NCBI RefSeq assembly: GCF_003217775.1
Contig: NZ_QJVJ01000005.1
Location: forward strand, 388,207-452,206
DNA length: 64,000 bases
Direction: 5' to 3'
Source of the DNA: Paenibacillus flagellatus
Lineage (GTDB): Bacteria > Bacillota > Bacilli > Paenibacillales > NBRC-103111
The translations under genes and the position numbers were made by a program. Positions 28,039-36,822 of this stretch are shown here, in pieces. The notes beneath the pieces were generated by a model, which did not search any database, was not told the origin of the DNA, and was given only the letters and a program-made list of their open reading frames with translations. Positions within the stretch are counted from its first letter, which is position 1, and the number at the start of each line of letters is the position of its first letter.

Positions 28039-28599
28039 TCAACGTTCCCGGCCGGCCAGCCCGAAGACGAACATGTCGACCGCAGCCGCGATCGAATCGT
28101 TCAGATTGGCGCTGCTTCGGATCAAGTAAGAGGTGTCGAACAGGGCGGCGAACGCCCCCCGCATCGCCTGTACGGCGGCCGGAACGTCCAGCGCGACGAA
28201 TACCCCCGTCCTGATCCCTTCCTCCAGCAGCGCGGTGACGACGCCCCACTCCTCCTGCATGAACCGGTCGATCCGCTCCCATTCGTCCGGATAAGCGCGC
28301 TTGATCTGCGCGAGCAGCCTCGCATCGACGAACCGGACGTCGTTCGGCAGAACGCACAGCACCCGCCGCAGCTTCTCGGTCAGCGTGAGCGAGCCGTCTT
28401 CGAAAATGACCCGCTCCGCGTCCTTCATGTCGCGAATGGCCGAGTCGACGAGCGCGGCCACGATCGCTTCCTTCGAATCGAAATGCTCGTACAGCGTCCG
28501 CTTGCTGATCGCGAGCCTGGCGGCCAAATCGGCCATCGTGAATTTGACGCCGCTGTCCAGCAGCTCTTCCGCCGCGGCGCGAACGATCCGTTCTTTCAT
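28039..28599 (-). CDS. yvaF: TetR/AcrR-family repressor
   Basis: The 186-residue product has an N-terminal helix-turn-helix (TMADLAARLAISKRTLYEHFDSKEA) and a variable ligand-binding C-terminal domain. It is the first gene of the operon with the SMR exporter and DUF5360 gene, a common layout for autoregulated drug-responsive efflux. A dyad overlaps the transcription start region of the operon. AGAAGGAGG precedes the ATG. Confidence 0.9.
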   Translation of the reverse strand: MKERIVRAAAEELLDSGVKFTMADLAARLAISKRTLYEHFDSKEAIVAALVDSAIRDMKDAERVIFEDGSLTLTEKLRRVLCVLPNDVRFVDARLLAQIKRAYPDEWERIDRFMQEEWGVVTALLEEGIRTGVFVALDVPAAVQAMRGAFAALFDTSYLIRSSANLNDSIAAAVDMFVFGLAGRER

Positions 28600-28631
28600 G
28601 GGCTCCTCCTTCTCGGAACGACGAAAACTAT

Positions 28632-28683
28632 TCTGGTTTTTTCAGTACCAGACTAGTATAGCTTCGTTTTCCGCCTTTGGCAA
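28632..28683 (-). promoter_or_regulatory. Promoter and operator-like dyad of the yvaFED operon
   Basis: On the minus strand TTGCCA (28678-28683) and TATACT (28655-28660) are spaced by 17 bases, a good sigma-A promoter. Directly after the -10 lies the dyad TCTGGT-N9-ACCAGA (28632-28652), overlapping the expected start point. Repression by the TetR protein encoded first in the operon is inferred. Confidence 0.7.
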
Positions 28684-28703
28684 TCTTTCCGTTCGCGCGG
28701 ACG

Positions 28704-28735
28704 AAAAAACGCCCCCGGCCGGCGGGAGCGTTTCT
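28704..28735 (-). terminator. Terminator after oppF
   Basis: A GC-rich imperfect stem (AACGCTCCCGCC pairing with the GGGGGCGTT side) followed by TTTTTT on the minus strand, 12 bases past the oppF stop. It ends the opp operon. Confidence 0.8.
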
Positions 28736-28746
28736 CATCCTTTCGA

Positions 28747-29703
28747 TTAAGCGAAATGACACGCCGTAAAGTGCCCCGGTCTCGCCTCGACGAGCGCCGG
28801 CTCGACGCTGGCGCATTTCTCCGACGCCGCGGGGCAGCGCGTCCGGAAATGGCAGCCGGTCGGCGGATTGATCGGGCTCGGCAAATCGCCGGACAGCACG
28901 ATCCGCTCGCGCGTCGCCTCGATATCCGGGTCCGGGATCGGGATCGCCGACAGCAGCGCCTTCGTGTACGGGTGCGTCGGGTTCGCGTACAGCTCCTCGC
29001 TCGGCGCGATCTCGACGACTTTGCCCAAGTACATGACTGCGACGCGGTCGCTAATATGCTTCACCATCGACAGGTCGTGGGCGATGAACAAGTAGGTCAA
29101 GCCCATTTTCCGCTGCAGCTCCTGCAGCAAATTGACGACCTGCGCCTGGATCGACACGTCGAGCGCCGAGATCGGCTCGTCGCAAATAATGAATTTCGGA
29201 TCGACCGCGAGCGCCCGGGCGATACCGATCCGCTGCCGCTGGCCTCCGGAAAATTCGTGCGGATACCGGGTGGCATGGTCCGGATTGAGGCCGACGAGAT
29301 CGAGCAGCCGCTCGACCCGCTTCTTCCGCTCGGCCTTGCTGCCGGCGAGCCTATGGATGTCCAGCGCTTCGCCGATAATGTCGGTAATCGTCATCCGCGG
29401 GTTCAGCGAGGCGTACGGGTCTTGGAAAATCATCTGCATGTCGCGGCGCAGCGCCTTCATCTTCGAGCCGGACAGCGAGTAAATGTTCGTGCCGTTGAAG
29501 TTGACGGCGCCGCCCGTCGGCTCGTACAGCCGCAAAATGGTGCGGCCGGCCGTCGACTTGCCGCAGCCGGATTCGCCGACGACGCCGAGCGTCTCGCCCT
29601 GCTTGATGTCGAAGCTGACGTCGTTGACCGCCTTCAGCGTCTGGCCTTTGCCGACGTTGAAATATTTTTTCAAGTTGCGGATTTCCACCAATGGAGCGCT
29701 CAT
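28747..29703 (-). CDS. oppF: Peptide ABC transporter ATP-binding protein OppF-like
   Basis: One of the two ATPases that drive oligopeptide/dipeptide import. The 318-residue product has Walker A (GESGCGKST), signature [11 protein letters not shown], Walker B ([12 protein letters not shown]) and the C-terminal oligopeptide-transporter cysteine region ([14 protein letters not shown]), which in relatives holds an Fe-S cluster. The ATG at 29703 overlaps the oppD stop as ATGA and has AGGAGGTGG upstream. Confidence 0.92.
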   Translation of the reverse strand: MSAPLVEIRNLKKYFNVGKGQTLKAVNDVSFDIKQGETLGVVGESGCGKSTAGRTILRLYEPTGGAVNFNGTNIYSLSGSKMKALRRDMQMIFQDPYASLNPRMTITDIIGEALDIHRLAGSKAERKKRVERLLDLVGLNPDHATRYPHEFSGGQRQRIGIARALAVDPKFIICDEPISALDVSIQAQVVNLLQELQRKMGLTYLFIAHDLSMVKHISDRVAVMYLGKVVEIAPSEELYANPTHPYTKALLSAIPIPDPDIEATRERIVLSGDLPSPINPPTGCHFRTRCPAASEKCASVEPALVEARPGHFTACHFA

Positions 29704-30701
29704 CTCGCCACCTCCTGCGCAAGCGGATGCGTCAGCCAGCACCGCACCTGATGCGTGTCGCTGAGCGACACGTTATCGGCGTCCCGCTCGGCGCAAATGC
29801 GCATCGCGTCGTCGCAGCGGGCGCAGAAGCCGCAGCCGGCCGGAGGCTTGATCAAGTCCGGAGGCGTCCCGAAAATCGGGATAAGCGGCTCGTCCTTGGG
29901 CTGGTCGAGACGCGGTACGGAACGGAGCAGCCCTTTCGTATACGGGTGCTTCGGGTTTTTGAATATTTCGTGCTTCGTGCCGGTTTCCACCACTTTGCCG
30001 GCATACATGACGATGACCTTGTCGCACATATCGGCGACGACGCCCAAGTCGTGCGTAATGAGGATGATCGACGTGCCCAAGTTTTGCTGCAAATCTTTCA
30101 TCAGGCGCAAAATTTGCGCTTGGATCGTCACGTCGAGCGCCGTCGTCGGCTCGTCCGCGATAAGCAGCGCCGGGTTGCACGCGAGCGCGATGGCGATCAT
30201 CGCCCGCTGCCGCATCCCGCCGGAAAATTCGTGCGGGTACTGCTTGATCCGCGCTTCGGCGTTCGGGATGCCGACGAGCTGCAGCATTTCGACGGCACGG
30301 CGGTTCGCCGCCTGCTTCGTCATGTTCTGATGCTTGATCAGCCCTTCCGTTATTTGGCGGCCGATCGTCATCGTCGGGTTGAGCGACGTCATCGGGTCCT
30401 GGAAAATCATGCCGATCTCTTTGCCCCGGATGCGCTGCATCTCCTTCTCCGTCTTCTTCAGCAAATCGTCGCCCATGAAGCGGATCGATCCGCCCTTGAT
30501 CAGGCTCGGCGGCGAAGGAATCAACCGCATGATCGTCTGCGCCGTCACGCTTTTGCCGCAGCCGGACTCGCCGACGATCGCGACGGCCTCCCCTTTGTTC
30601 ACTTGGAAGCTGACGCCGCGAACCGCTTGCACTTCACCCCCGCGAACGCGGAACGACACTCGCAAATCCTGCACGTCCAATATCGTCTCTTGTCGATCCA
30701 A
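29700..30701 (-). CDS. oppD: Peptide ABC transporter ATP-binding protein OppD-like
   Basis: The partner ATPase of OppF. The 333-residue product shows Walker A (GESGCGKSV), signature [11 protein letters not shown], Walker B ([12 protein letters not shown]) and a C-terminal cysteine motif ([14 protein letters not shown]). The start is TTG, with GGGAGGAG upstream. Genes oppB, oppC, oppD and oppF run in the same direction with overlaps or short gaps, so the products assemble as one transporter. Confidence 0.93.
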   Translation of the reverse strand: MDRQETILDVQDLRVSFRVRGGEVQAVRGVSFQVNKGEAVAIVGESGCGKSVTAQTIMRLIPSPPSLIKGGSIRFMGDDLLKKTEKEMQRIRGKEIGMIFQDPMTSLNPTMTIGRQITEGLIKHQNMTKQAANRRAVEMLQLVGIPNAEARIKQYPHEFSGGMRQRAMIAIALACNPALLIADEPTTALDVTIQAQILRLMKDLQQNLGTSIILITHDLGVVADMCDKVIVMYAGKVVETGTKHEIFKNPKHPYTKGLLRSVPRLDQPKDEPLIPIFGTPPDLIKPPAGCGFCARCDDAMRICAERDADNVSLSDTHQVRCWLTHPLAQEVAR

Positions 30702-30731
30702 GCGATTCTCCTCCCCTCGGGAGCTGGTAAA

Positions 30732-31679
30732 TTATTTTTTCATTTTCGGGTCGAACGCGTCGCGCAGTCCGTCGCCGAACACGTTGAAGGCGAACATCGT
30801 CAAGCTGATCAGAAACGCCGGGAAAAACATTCTCCACGGCAAATACATCCACGACGACAGCGCGTCGGATATCATCGTCCCCCACGAGGCGGCCGGCGAA
30901 TTGACGCCGAGGCCGAGGAAGCTCAAGAAAGCTTCGGCGAAAATCGCCTGCGGCACCGTCAGCGTCAGCGTGACGATAATCGGACCGGACGCGTTCGGGA
31001 TCAGATGCCGGAACAAAATCCGGAAAAAGCCGGCGCCGAGCGAGCGGGACGCCAAGGCGTACTCGTGGTTTTTGAGCAGCATGATTTGCCCCCGCACGAT
31101 CCAGGCCATCTTGATCCAGCCGGTGACGACGAGCGCAAGGATGATCGTGTACATGCTGGGCTCGAACACGACGACCATCAAGATGACGATGAGCAAATAA
31201 GGAATCGAGTCGAGCACTTCGGAGAAACGGTTCATCACTTCGTCGACTTTGCCGCCGAAATACCCCATGATGCCGCCGTAAATAACCCCGATCAGCAAAT
31301 CGATCAAGGCGGCGAACAAGCCGACCCGCAGCGAAATCGAAGCGCCCATCCACGTGCGGGCGAACATGTCGCGTCCGAGGTCGTCGGTGCCGAACCAATG
31401 CTCGGCCGAAGGCGGCTGGTTCGTATTTTGCAAATCGTTGGCGTAATAATTGTAGGGCGTCATCATTTGCCCGAAAAAAGCCATGAACGCCAGCACGACG
31501 AGGATCGCCAAGCCGATCATGGCCAGCCGGTTCGAGCGGAGGCGCAGCCAGGCGTCCTTCCACGAAGACAAGCTCTCGCGAACGATTTTTTCGCCTTGGC
31601 GGCTTTCCTTGTCCAGCTTCTGAAACAGCTCCGGCGAAATCGTGTCCGGCGCGTTCCGGACGTTCTGTTCCGTCATCAT
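30732..31679 (-). CDS. oppC: Peptide ABC transporter permease OppC-like
   Basis: An integral membrane permease of 315 residues. It has a long cytoplasmic N-terminus, an N-terminal helix (LAMIGLAILVVLAFMAFFG), and the permease core with RTWMGASISLRVGLFAALID. The EAA-type loop ASRSLGAGFFRILFRHLIPNA docks on the ATPases. The ATG overlaps the oppB stop (ATGA) and has GGAAGGAG upstream. Confidence 0.93.
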   Translation of the reverse strand: MMTEQNVRNAPDTISPELFQKLDKESRQGEKIVRESLSSWKDAWLRLRSNRLAMIGLAILVVLAFMAFFGQMMTPYNYYANDLQNTNQPPSAEHWFGTDDLGRDMFARTWMGASISLRVGLFAALIDLLIGVIYGGIMGYFGGKVDEVMNRFSEVLDSIPYLLIVILMVVVFEPSMYTIILALVVTGWIKMAWIVRGQIMLLKNHEYALASRSLGAGFFRILFRHLIPNASGPIIVTLTLTVPQAIFAEAFLSFLGLGVNSPAASWGTMISDALSSWMYLPWRMFFPAFLISLTMFAFNVFGDGLRDAFDPKMKK

Positions 31680-32611
31680 GCCTTCTCCTTCCCACCGGTC
31701 AATTTGATCCGCGGATCGACCATGCCGTACGCCACGTCCGTGAAGAAGCGGGCGCACATGAGCAGCGTGCCGTAAAACAGCGTCAGCCCCATAATGAGCG
31801 TATAGTCGCGGTTTTCCACGCTCTCGACGAAATATTTGCCGAGGCCGGGAATGCCGAAAATTTTCTCGATGACGACCGATCCGGTAATGACGCTCGTGGC
31901 GAGCGGTCCGAGGTACGTGACGACCGGCAAAATCGCGTTGCGCAGCGCGTGGCGAAGCGTGATCGCCGTGCCGGCGAGACCTTTCGCCTTCGCCGTCTTG
32001 ATGAAGTCGGACTGCAGCACCTCCAGCATGCTGGAGCGGGTCAGACGGGCGATGAAGGCGATCGGCATGAACGCCAGCGCCAGCGTCGGCAGCACGTAAT
32101 CGAGCGGCTCGTTCAGCCCCGCGACGTTAAAGAGCGGCAGCTTGACGCCGAACACGTACTGCAGCAGCGTCGCCATGACGAAGCTCGGCACCGCGACGCC
32201 CAGCACGGCCACGACCATGGCGACGCTGTCCAGCAGCCTGCGGTGGCGAAGCGCGGCGACAGAACCGAGCGTAACGCCGACGGCGACGGCCGTCGCGACC
32301 GCGCACAAGCCGAGCCGGAGCGAGTAGCCGAACGCGCCCTCGATGATTTGGTTGACCGAGCGGTTTTGCCATTTCATCGACATGCCGAGGTCGAACGACG
32401 CGACGTTTTTCATATACTCCGCATATTGGACGATCAAAGGTTTGTCCAGTCCGTAATAAGCCATCAAATTCGCCTTGATTTCGGGCGGCACCGCTTTTTC
32501 GGACAAAAACGGATCTCCCGGGATCGCTTTCATCAGAAAAAACGTCGCCGAAGCCAGCACGAATAAGGAGATGATGACAAAGAGAAGCTTCCGCAGCAAG
32601 TAGCGAGCCAA
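31676..32611 (-). CDS. oppB: Peptide ABC transporter permease OppB-like
   Basis: An integral membrane permease of 311 residues with about six helices. It has the typical start YLLRKLLFVIISLFVLASATFFLM, the RSSMLEVLQSDFIKTAKAKGL segment and the ATPase-docking loop. The start is TTG at 32611, behind TGGAGGTG; the ATG seven codons upstream lacks a site. It lies about 205 bases after oppA, with a terminator hairpin between. Confidence 0.91.
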   Translation of the reverse strand: MARYLLRKLLFVIISLFVLASATFFLMKAIPGDPFLSEKAVPPEIKANLMAYYGLDKPLIVQYAEYMKNVASFDLGMSMKWQNRSVNQIIEGAFGYSLRLGLCAVATAVAVGVTLGSVAALRHRRLLDSVAMVVAVLGVAVPSFVMATLLQYVFGVKLPLFNVAGLNEPLDYVLPTLALAFMPIAFIARLTRSSMLEVLQSDFIKTAKAKGLAGTAITLRHALRNAILPVVTYLGPLATSVITGSVVIEKIFGIPGLGKYFVESVENRDYTLIMGLTLFYGTLLMCARFFTDVAYGMVDPRIKLTGGKEKA

Positions 32612-32748
32612 ATCCGCGCACCTCCAGAGCATAATGCGAAGCGATCGAACGAAGCGCTTCGATAAGTGCGGATAGTAAGTTTACATAATGCATGATTATT
32701 GTAATCTCCAACGCCGTCAGCGTCCAACAGAACCATTTTCCAAGGCAG

Positions 32749-32787
32749 AAAAAAATCGGGGTATATAAGACGCCCTATACACCCCGA
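32749..32787 (-). terminator. Hairpin terminator between oppA and oppB
   Basis: On the minus strand a 12-bp stem (TCGGGGTGTATA and its complement, one G-U pair) with an 8-base loop is followed by a T7 run. It lies 30 bases after the oppA stop and before oppBCDF. It probably lets most transcripts stop after oppA so that binding protein exceeds transporter. The 32612-32748 gap also has an imperfect dyad near 32639-32665. Confidence 0.8.
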
Positions 32788-32816
32788 GAGTTGCTGCGAT
32801 TGCTATGAGACGGCGA

Positions 32817-34499
32817 TTACTTCTTCTTCTCGATATACCCGCGGGTAAAGTCGATGTCGCCTTTGTAATCGACGAATACGTTTTTCACGTAGTCTTTTTG
32901 CGCCCAGATGCCGGAGTAGTAGTAGATCGGCGCGATCGGCATGTCGTTGATCATCATTTTCTCCGCCTGCGCCATCGCCTTCATCCGCTTCGACTCGTCG
33001 GACGTGCCGTATGCTTCCTTGATCAGCTTGTCGTATTCCGGATTGCTGTATTTCGAGTTGTTGTTGCCGCCGCCGGTCATGAGCAGGTCGATATACGTCA
33101 TCGGGTCGTTATAGTCCGCTCCCCAGCCGGCGCGGGCGATTTGGAAGTTGCCGTTTTGACGGTTTTTGATATAGACGCCGAACTCCTGTACTTCGATTTT
33201 CACGTCTACGCCGAGGTTTTGCCGCCACATGTCGACGACCGCTTCGGCGATTTTTTTGTGGGCTTCGCTCTTGTTGTAAATCAGCGTCACGGAAGGCAGC
33301 TTCGCCAGCCCTTTTTCCTTCAGCCCTTCTTCAAGCAATTTTTTCGCTTCGGCTACGTCTTCCTTGAAGTAATCGTCCTTCACTTCTTCGCGGAACGTTT
33401 TCTTCTCGCCCTTGATTCCCGGAGGAACGAGGCCGAACGCCGGTTTTTGGTCGCCTTGCGTAATTTTGTCCACGATCGCTTGACGGTTGATCGTCATCGC
33501 GAACGCTTTGCGGATTTTCGCGTTGTCGAACGGCTCCGCCTTCGTGTTGAACTCGTAGTAATACGTCGACGCGATCCCTTTGATTTGCAGGTTCATCGCT
33601 TTGTCCTGCTTCAGCTTCGGCAGCTGGTCGACCGGGAATTCGGTCGTCGGACGGCCGGCCCAATCGAGCTGGTTCGTGTTGTACATGTTCAGCATCGTAC
33701 CGGGGTCGTTCAATATTTTCATGTTCACTTCGTTCAGCTTGATTTCGTTGGCCGCGTAATACTTGTCGTTTTTGACGAGCGTGAGCGAATCGTTGTGCTT
33801 CCAATCCTTCAGCACGAACGCCCCGTTCGTCACCATCGTGCTCGCTTCGGCGGCGAATTTCGGATTCGTCTTGACGTGCTTCTCGTTAAGCGGGAAGTAC
33901 GTGTAGAACGAGACGAGGCTCAAGAAGTAAGGCGTCGGCGATTTCAGCTCGACTTCGAGCGTAAAGTCGTCCTTCGCTTTAACCCCCACCTGGGAGGCGT
34001 CGGTTATTTTTTTCGTGTTGTACTCTTCCGCGTTTTTGATGTAGTACAGCTGATAAGCGTATGGCGCCGGAGGCGTCATCCCCGGGTCGAGCGCGCGCTT
34101 CCAAGCGAATTCGAAATCGCTTGCTTTCACCGGATCGCCGTTGCTCCACTTCGCGTCTTTGCGAAGGTGGAACGTGTACTTCAAGCCGTCCGGCGAAATG
34201 TCCCACTTCTCGGCCGCGGCCGGTTTGACTTCCCCATTCTCGTCTTTGCGGGTCAGGCCGTCGTAAATCGGGCGAAGCACCGTCGACGAGTTGTTGTCCT
34301 GGGCGAGCCCCGGATCGAGCGTAGGCGGCTCGGAGGCGATCAGCATGCGGAACTTCTGATCCGCCGCGACGAGTCCTCCCGCGTCTCCCGTGGCGCCCGT
34401 GCCGGTTTCGTCTTTTTTGCCGCAGCCGGCCAAAACCGAACCTAGCAGCAAGGCGGCACCCGTGAAAACGATTACACTTTTGTTGATCCCCTTAAGCAT
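32817..34499 (-). CDS. oppA: Oligopeptide-binding lipoprotein OppA-like
   Basis: A family 5 extracellular solute-binding protein that captures peptides for OppBCDF. The 560-residue product has a signal peptide with lipobox LAGC (near residue 26), an acidic linker, and family motifs PTLDPGLAQDNNSSTVLRPIYDGL and KYTFHLRKDAKWSNGDPVKASDF. Length is typical for OppA. The ATG at 34499 has AAGGAGG eight bases upstream. The promoter region upstream contains an 11-bp tandem repeat. Confidence 0.94.
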   Translation of the reverse strand: MLKGINKSVIVFTGAALLLGSVLAGCGKKDETGTGATGDAGGLVAADQKFRMLIASEPPTLDPGLAQDNNSSTVLRPIYDGLTRKDENGEVKPAAAEKWDISPDGLKYTFHLRKDAKWSNGDPVKASDFEFAWKRALDPGMTPPAPYAYQLYYIKNAEEYNTKKITDASQVGVKAKDDFTLEVELKSPTPYFLSLVSFYTYFPLNEKHVKTNPKFAAEASTMVTNGAFVLKDWKHNDSLTLVKNDKYYAANEIKLNEVNMKILNDPGTMLNMYNTNQLDWAGRPTTEFPVDQLPKLKQDKAMNLQIKGIASTYYYEFNTKAEPFDNAKIRKAFAMTINRQAIVDKITQGDQKPAFGLVPPGIKGEKKTFREEVKDDYFKEDVAEAKKLLEEGLKEKGLAKLPSVTLIYNKSEAHKKIAEAVVDMWRQNLGVDVKIEVQEFGVYIKNRQNGNFQIARAGWGADYNDPMTYIDLLMTGGGNNNSKYSNPEYDKLIKEAYGTSDESKRMKAMAQAEKMMINDMPIAPIYYYSGIWAQKDYVKNVFVDYKGDIDFTRGYIEKKK

Positions 34500-34624
34500 T
34501 GGCAAGCGTCCTCCTTATTTTAGGAACGTTGTTTCCTTCTTTTTTGCCATACACGAAATAATATACTTCCGTTCCGTGTAAAAAAACACGCAAAATATTG
34601 ATCGAAAAGGTGTAAAAAATTGAT

Positions 34625-34646
34625 ATTGTCTTTAAATTGTCTTTAA
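34625..34646. repeat. Two 11-bp tandem repeats upstream of oppA
   Basis: ATTGTCTTTAA occurs twice back to back, about 125 bases upstream of the oppA start codon. The period is one helical turn, so a regulator could bind the same face twice. The 34500-34965 gap as a whole is AT-rich near oppA and contains no convincing gene. Confidence 0.5.
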
Positions 34647-34873
34647 TACACAAAAGGGTCAAAACGTTGATGCGTCAATGCCCCAGCCCTTTTATGCTTT
34701 GCCGGTTAATCCCATTAACTCTTAGATCCTTTAACGTCCGTCTTCGTTGAAGCGATGAAGCGGGGTGCGGCCTACTCGCGCGATTGGCCGGCGAAACACG
34801 GAATCTATTGGCGCCTTTCTCTTATCCATTCCCGGCAGCCGCCCGATTTATGCGTTTTTGCCGACTATTGCGC

Positions 34874-34889
34874 CGTTTCGCGCGAAACG
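34874..34889. repeat. Perfect 16-bp palindrome CGTTTCGCGCGAAACG
   Basis: A perfectly self-complementary 16-mer lies beside the terminator downstream of comFB. No function is known to me. It could extend the terminator structure or be a protein-binding site. Confidence 0.45.
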
Positions 34890-34930
34890 AAAAAAAGCCG
34901 CTCCCGCAATCCGTCGGATTGAAGGTCGGC
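34890..34930 (-). terminator. Terminator after comFB
   Basis: On the minus strand an imperfect stem (GCCG..CC..CAATCCG pairing with CGGATTG..GG..CGGC) is followed by TTTTTTT. It ends the rsfA-panE-DUF3397-comFB run. Confidence 0.65.
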
Positions 34931-34965
34931 ATGGTCTGGACGTTCCGGCTCGAAGGACGAACCGG

Positions 34966-35223
34966 TCAGTCGGTCGTCAACACTTTCTCGATCGCATGCG
35001 TCAGCTCGCGGTATACGTCCGTTTCGACTTGCTGACGAAGCTGCGTCTTGGCGAACATTTCGCCTCGTACCGTCGAAACGTAACGGGGCGGCAGTTTATT
35101 CAAGGCGAGCGCCATAATGTCGCTTTGCTGCTTTTCGTCGAGGCCGGACAGCCTCGTCTGATTGTGCATCAAGTCTCTCAAGCAATTGCGCACGATTTCT
35201 TCCATCATGTTGTGAACGGTCAT
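34966..35223 (-). CDS. comFB: ComFB-like late competence protein
   Basis: An 85-residue soluble protein with the ComFB pattern: MTVHNMMEEIVRNCLRDL at the start and ALNKLPPRYVSTVRGE in the middle. ComFB lies in the comF operon in B. subtilis; its role is not settled. Some homologues in other phyla have been linked to cyclic-di-nucleotide binding. Here it stands apart from comFA/comFC and ends a run of minus-strand genes. Confidence 0.85.
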   Translation of the reverse strand: MTVHNMMEEIVRNCLRDLMHNQTRLSGLDEKQQSDIMALALNKLPPRYVSTVRGEMFAKTQLRQQVETDVYRELTHAIEKVLTTD

Positions 35224-35250
35224 GGGGAAACACTCCTTTTTGACGAATCG

Positions 35251-35634
35251 TCATACCGACAAGATCGACTTGCCGAGCCCGATAAACAAAAACAGGACGT
35301 ACACGGCGCTAAGTCCGAGGAAGCCGAGTCTCCACAGCAGCCGGATAATTCGGCGGTGATCGATCCGGCCCTTGATCCGGTACTGAAAATTGCCGACAAG
35401 CCCGTATCCGATCAGAAAAAACAACAGAATCAAAAAAAAGCCGAAATTCGAATGAAACAGCTGATAGTACATGACCGACACGGAGCCGATCAGCAGCAGC
35501 GTCGTTACGTCCATGGCCAGCTTCGTCGCACGCTTGCCGTCTCTCCGCCAATAATAGACCCCGATCCACAGCGCGAAAAACCAGACGAACGGCACCGCGG
35601 CCGAAAAAGCGTAAATATGGATCAACACGTTCAT
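35251..35634 (-). CDS. DUF3397 family membrane protein
   Basis: The 127-residue protein has four predicted transmembrane helices (YAFSAAVPFVWFFALWIG, MDVTTLLLIGSVSVMYY, FGFFLILLFFLIGYGLVG and LGLSAVYVLFLFIGLGK). It matches the DUF3397 family of small Bacillales membrane proteins of unknown role. An ATG at 35634 is used here; a TTG four codons upstream behind GGGTGGTG is equally possible. It lies between panE and comFB in the same direction. Confidence 0.8.
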   Translation of the reverse strand: MNVLIHIYAFSAAVPFVWFFALWIGVYYWRRDGKRATKLAMDVTTLLLIGSVSVMYYQLFHSNFGFFLILLFFLIGYGLVGNFQYRIKGRIDHRRIIRLLWRLGFLGLSAVYVLFLFIGLGKSILSV

Positions 35635-35681
35635 GAGTCCGCTCAACTTGCACCACCCGGATATCAGCTTCGTGACGCGCG

Positions 35682-36680
35682 TTACGGAGAAAGCGGTCCG
35701 CCGGTTTGCCCCGATTCGGGTACGGACGCTTTCACGAGATCGCAGACGGTTTCGTGAACCGGCACCGGAATGCCGAACCGCCGCGCCCGCTCGACAATCG
35801 CCCCGTTGATCCAGTCGATCTCCGTCGGCCGGCCGCTCGATACGTCCTGGAGCATCGAAGACGCGTTGTCGGCCGTCTTGGCGCAAACGTCGACGATTTG
35901 CTCCCATACGTCGTCGCGGACCGGTATTCCGCAAGCTTTGGCGACGGCCGTTCCTTCGTCGAGCAGCCTGCGCATGAGGCCGATGCGCCGCTCGGTCGCC
36001 AGAAGCTCTCCGTTGCGGACGCGCAGCAGAGCGGTCAACGGATTGACGACGGCGTTGATTAGCAGTTTGTTCCATACGATCTCCATCATTTGGTTCGACG
36101 GGAACGTACGAAATCCTGCTTCGTTCAACGTTTTTACCGCTTTTTTTTGCGCATTGTCGATTTCGGGCGAAGCCGTACCCGGCTCGTCGTTTCCGAAGGC
36201 GGGACCGATCCACGTCGAACCGGCTCCGGTATGCGCCACCTCGCGCCCGGACAGCTTCTTCGCCCCTTCCGTCGTGACGGCCAAAAACAGACGGGACGGA
36301 TGCACGAAGCGGGACAGCCGTTCGGCGTGCCCGATGCCGTTCTGGAAGCAGAGCAGCCTCCCCCCGCCGTTCCCGGCCGCCATGGCGCCGAGCAGCGCGA
36401 GCAGCGGCTCCGACAAATGCTGCTGCTTGACGGTAAGCATGATCCAATCCGCGCCCTCCAGCCGCTCGGGCAGCCTGTCTTCGGCGAGCCGTTCGAACGA
36501 ATACGCCGGCACCCGGCAAACCGTCTCCGTATCCCCTTGCCTGAGCGCCAATCCTTCCCCGTTCAACAGCGCCGCCTGCCGCTCGGTACGGGCGACCAAG
36601 GCGACATCCGCACCGGCCGCCGCAAGCTTCGCCGCCGCCAGCATGCCGATCGAGCCGGCCCCCACGCATACGATATTCAT
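35682..36680 (-). CDS. panE: 2-dehydropantoate 2-reductase (PanE/ApbA family)
   Basis: An NADPH-dependent ketopantoate reductase for pantothenate/CoA synthesis, or a related ketoacid reductase. The 332-residue product starts with the Rossmann loop IVCVGAGSIGMLAAAKLA. It has the ALLCFQNG-like LLCFQNGIGHAERL motif and the C-terminal NKLLINAVVNPLTAL helix with the catalytic lysine. The GTG three codons upstream is an alternative start. In Bacillales a second paralogue often exists, so the pathway role is not certain. Confidence 0.87.
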   Translation of the reverse strand: MNIVCVGAGSIGMLAAAKLAAAGADVALVARTERQAALLNGEGLALRQGDTETVCRVPAYSFERLAEDRLPERLEGADWIMLTVKQQHLSEPLLALLGAMAAGNGGGRLLCFQNGIGHAERLSRFVHPSRLFLAVTTEGAKKLSGREVAHTGAGSTWIGPAFGNDEPGTASPEIDNAQKKAVKTLNEAGFRTFPSNQMMEIVWNKLLINAVVNPLTALLRVRNGELLATERRIGLMRRLLDEGTAVAKACGIPVRDDVWEQIVDVCAKTADNASSMLQDVSSGRPTEIDWINGAIVERARRFGIPVPVHETVCDLVKASVPESGQTGGPLSP

Positions 36681-36822
36681 CGCCTTCACCGTCCAGGAAT
36701 CGTTTCCTGTACTATATCATGTCCGGTCTCCTTTCGAAAAGGGAGCCGCCAAGCGCAAAAAAGCTCGACGGCCGTGGTTCGGCCTGCGAGCTCCCCTTGT
36801 TTAACCGTTCCCTGTCCGGCGT

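Noticed and set aside
34765..35757. A 330-codon plus-strand frame over comFB and DUF3397
   Set aside because: It is antisense to genes with family-level matches and crosses their terminator; its composition is that of a shadow frame.
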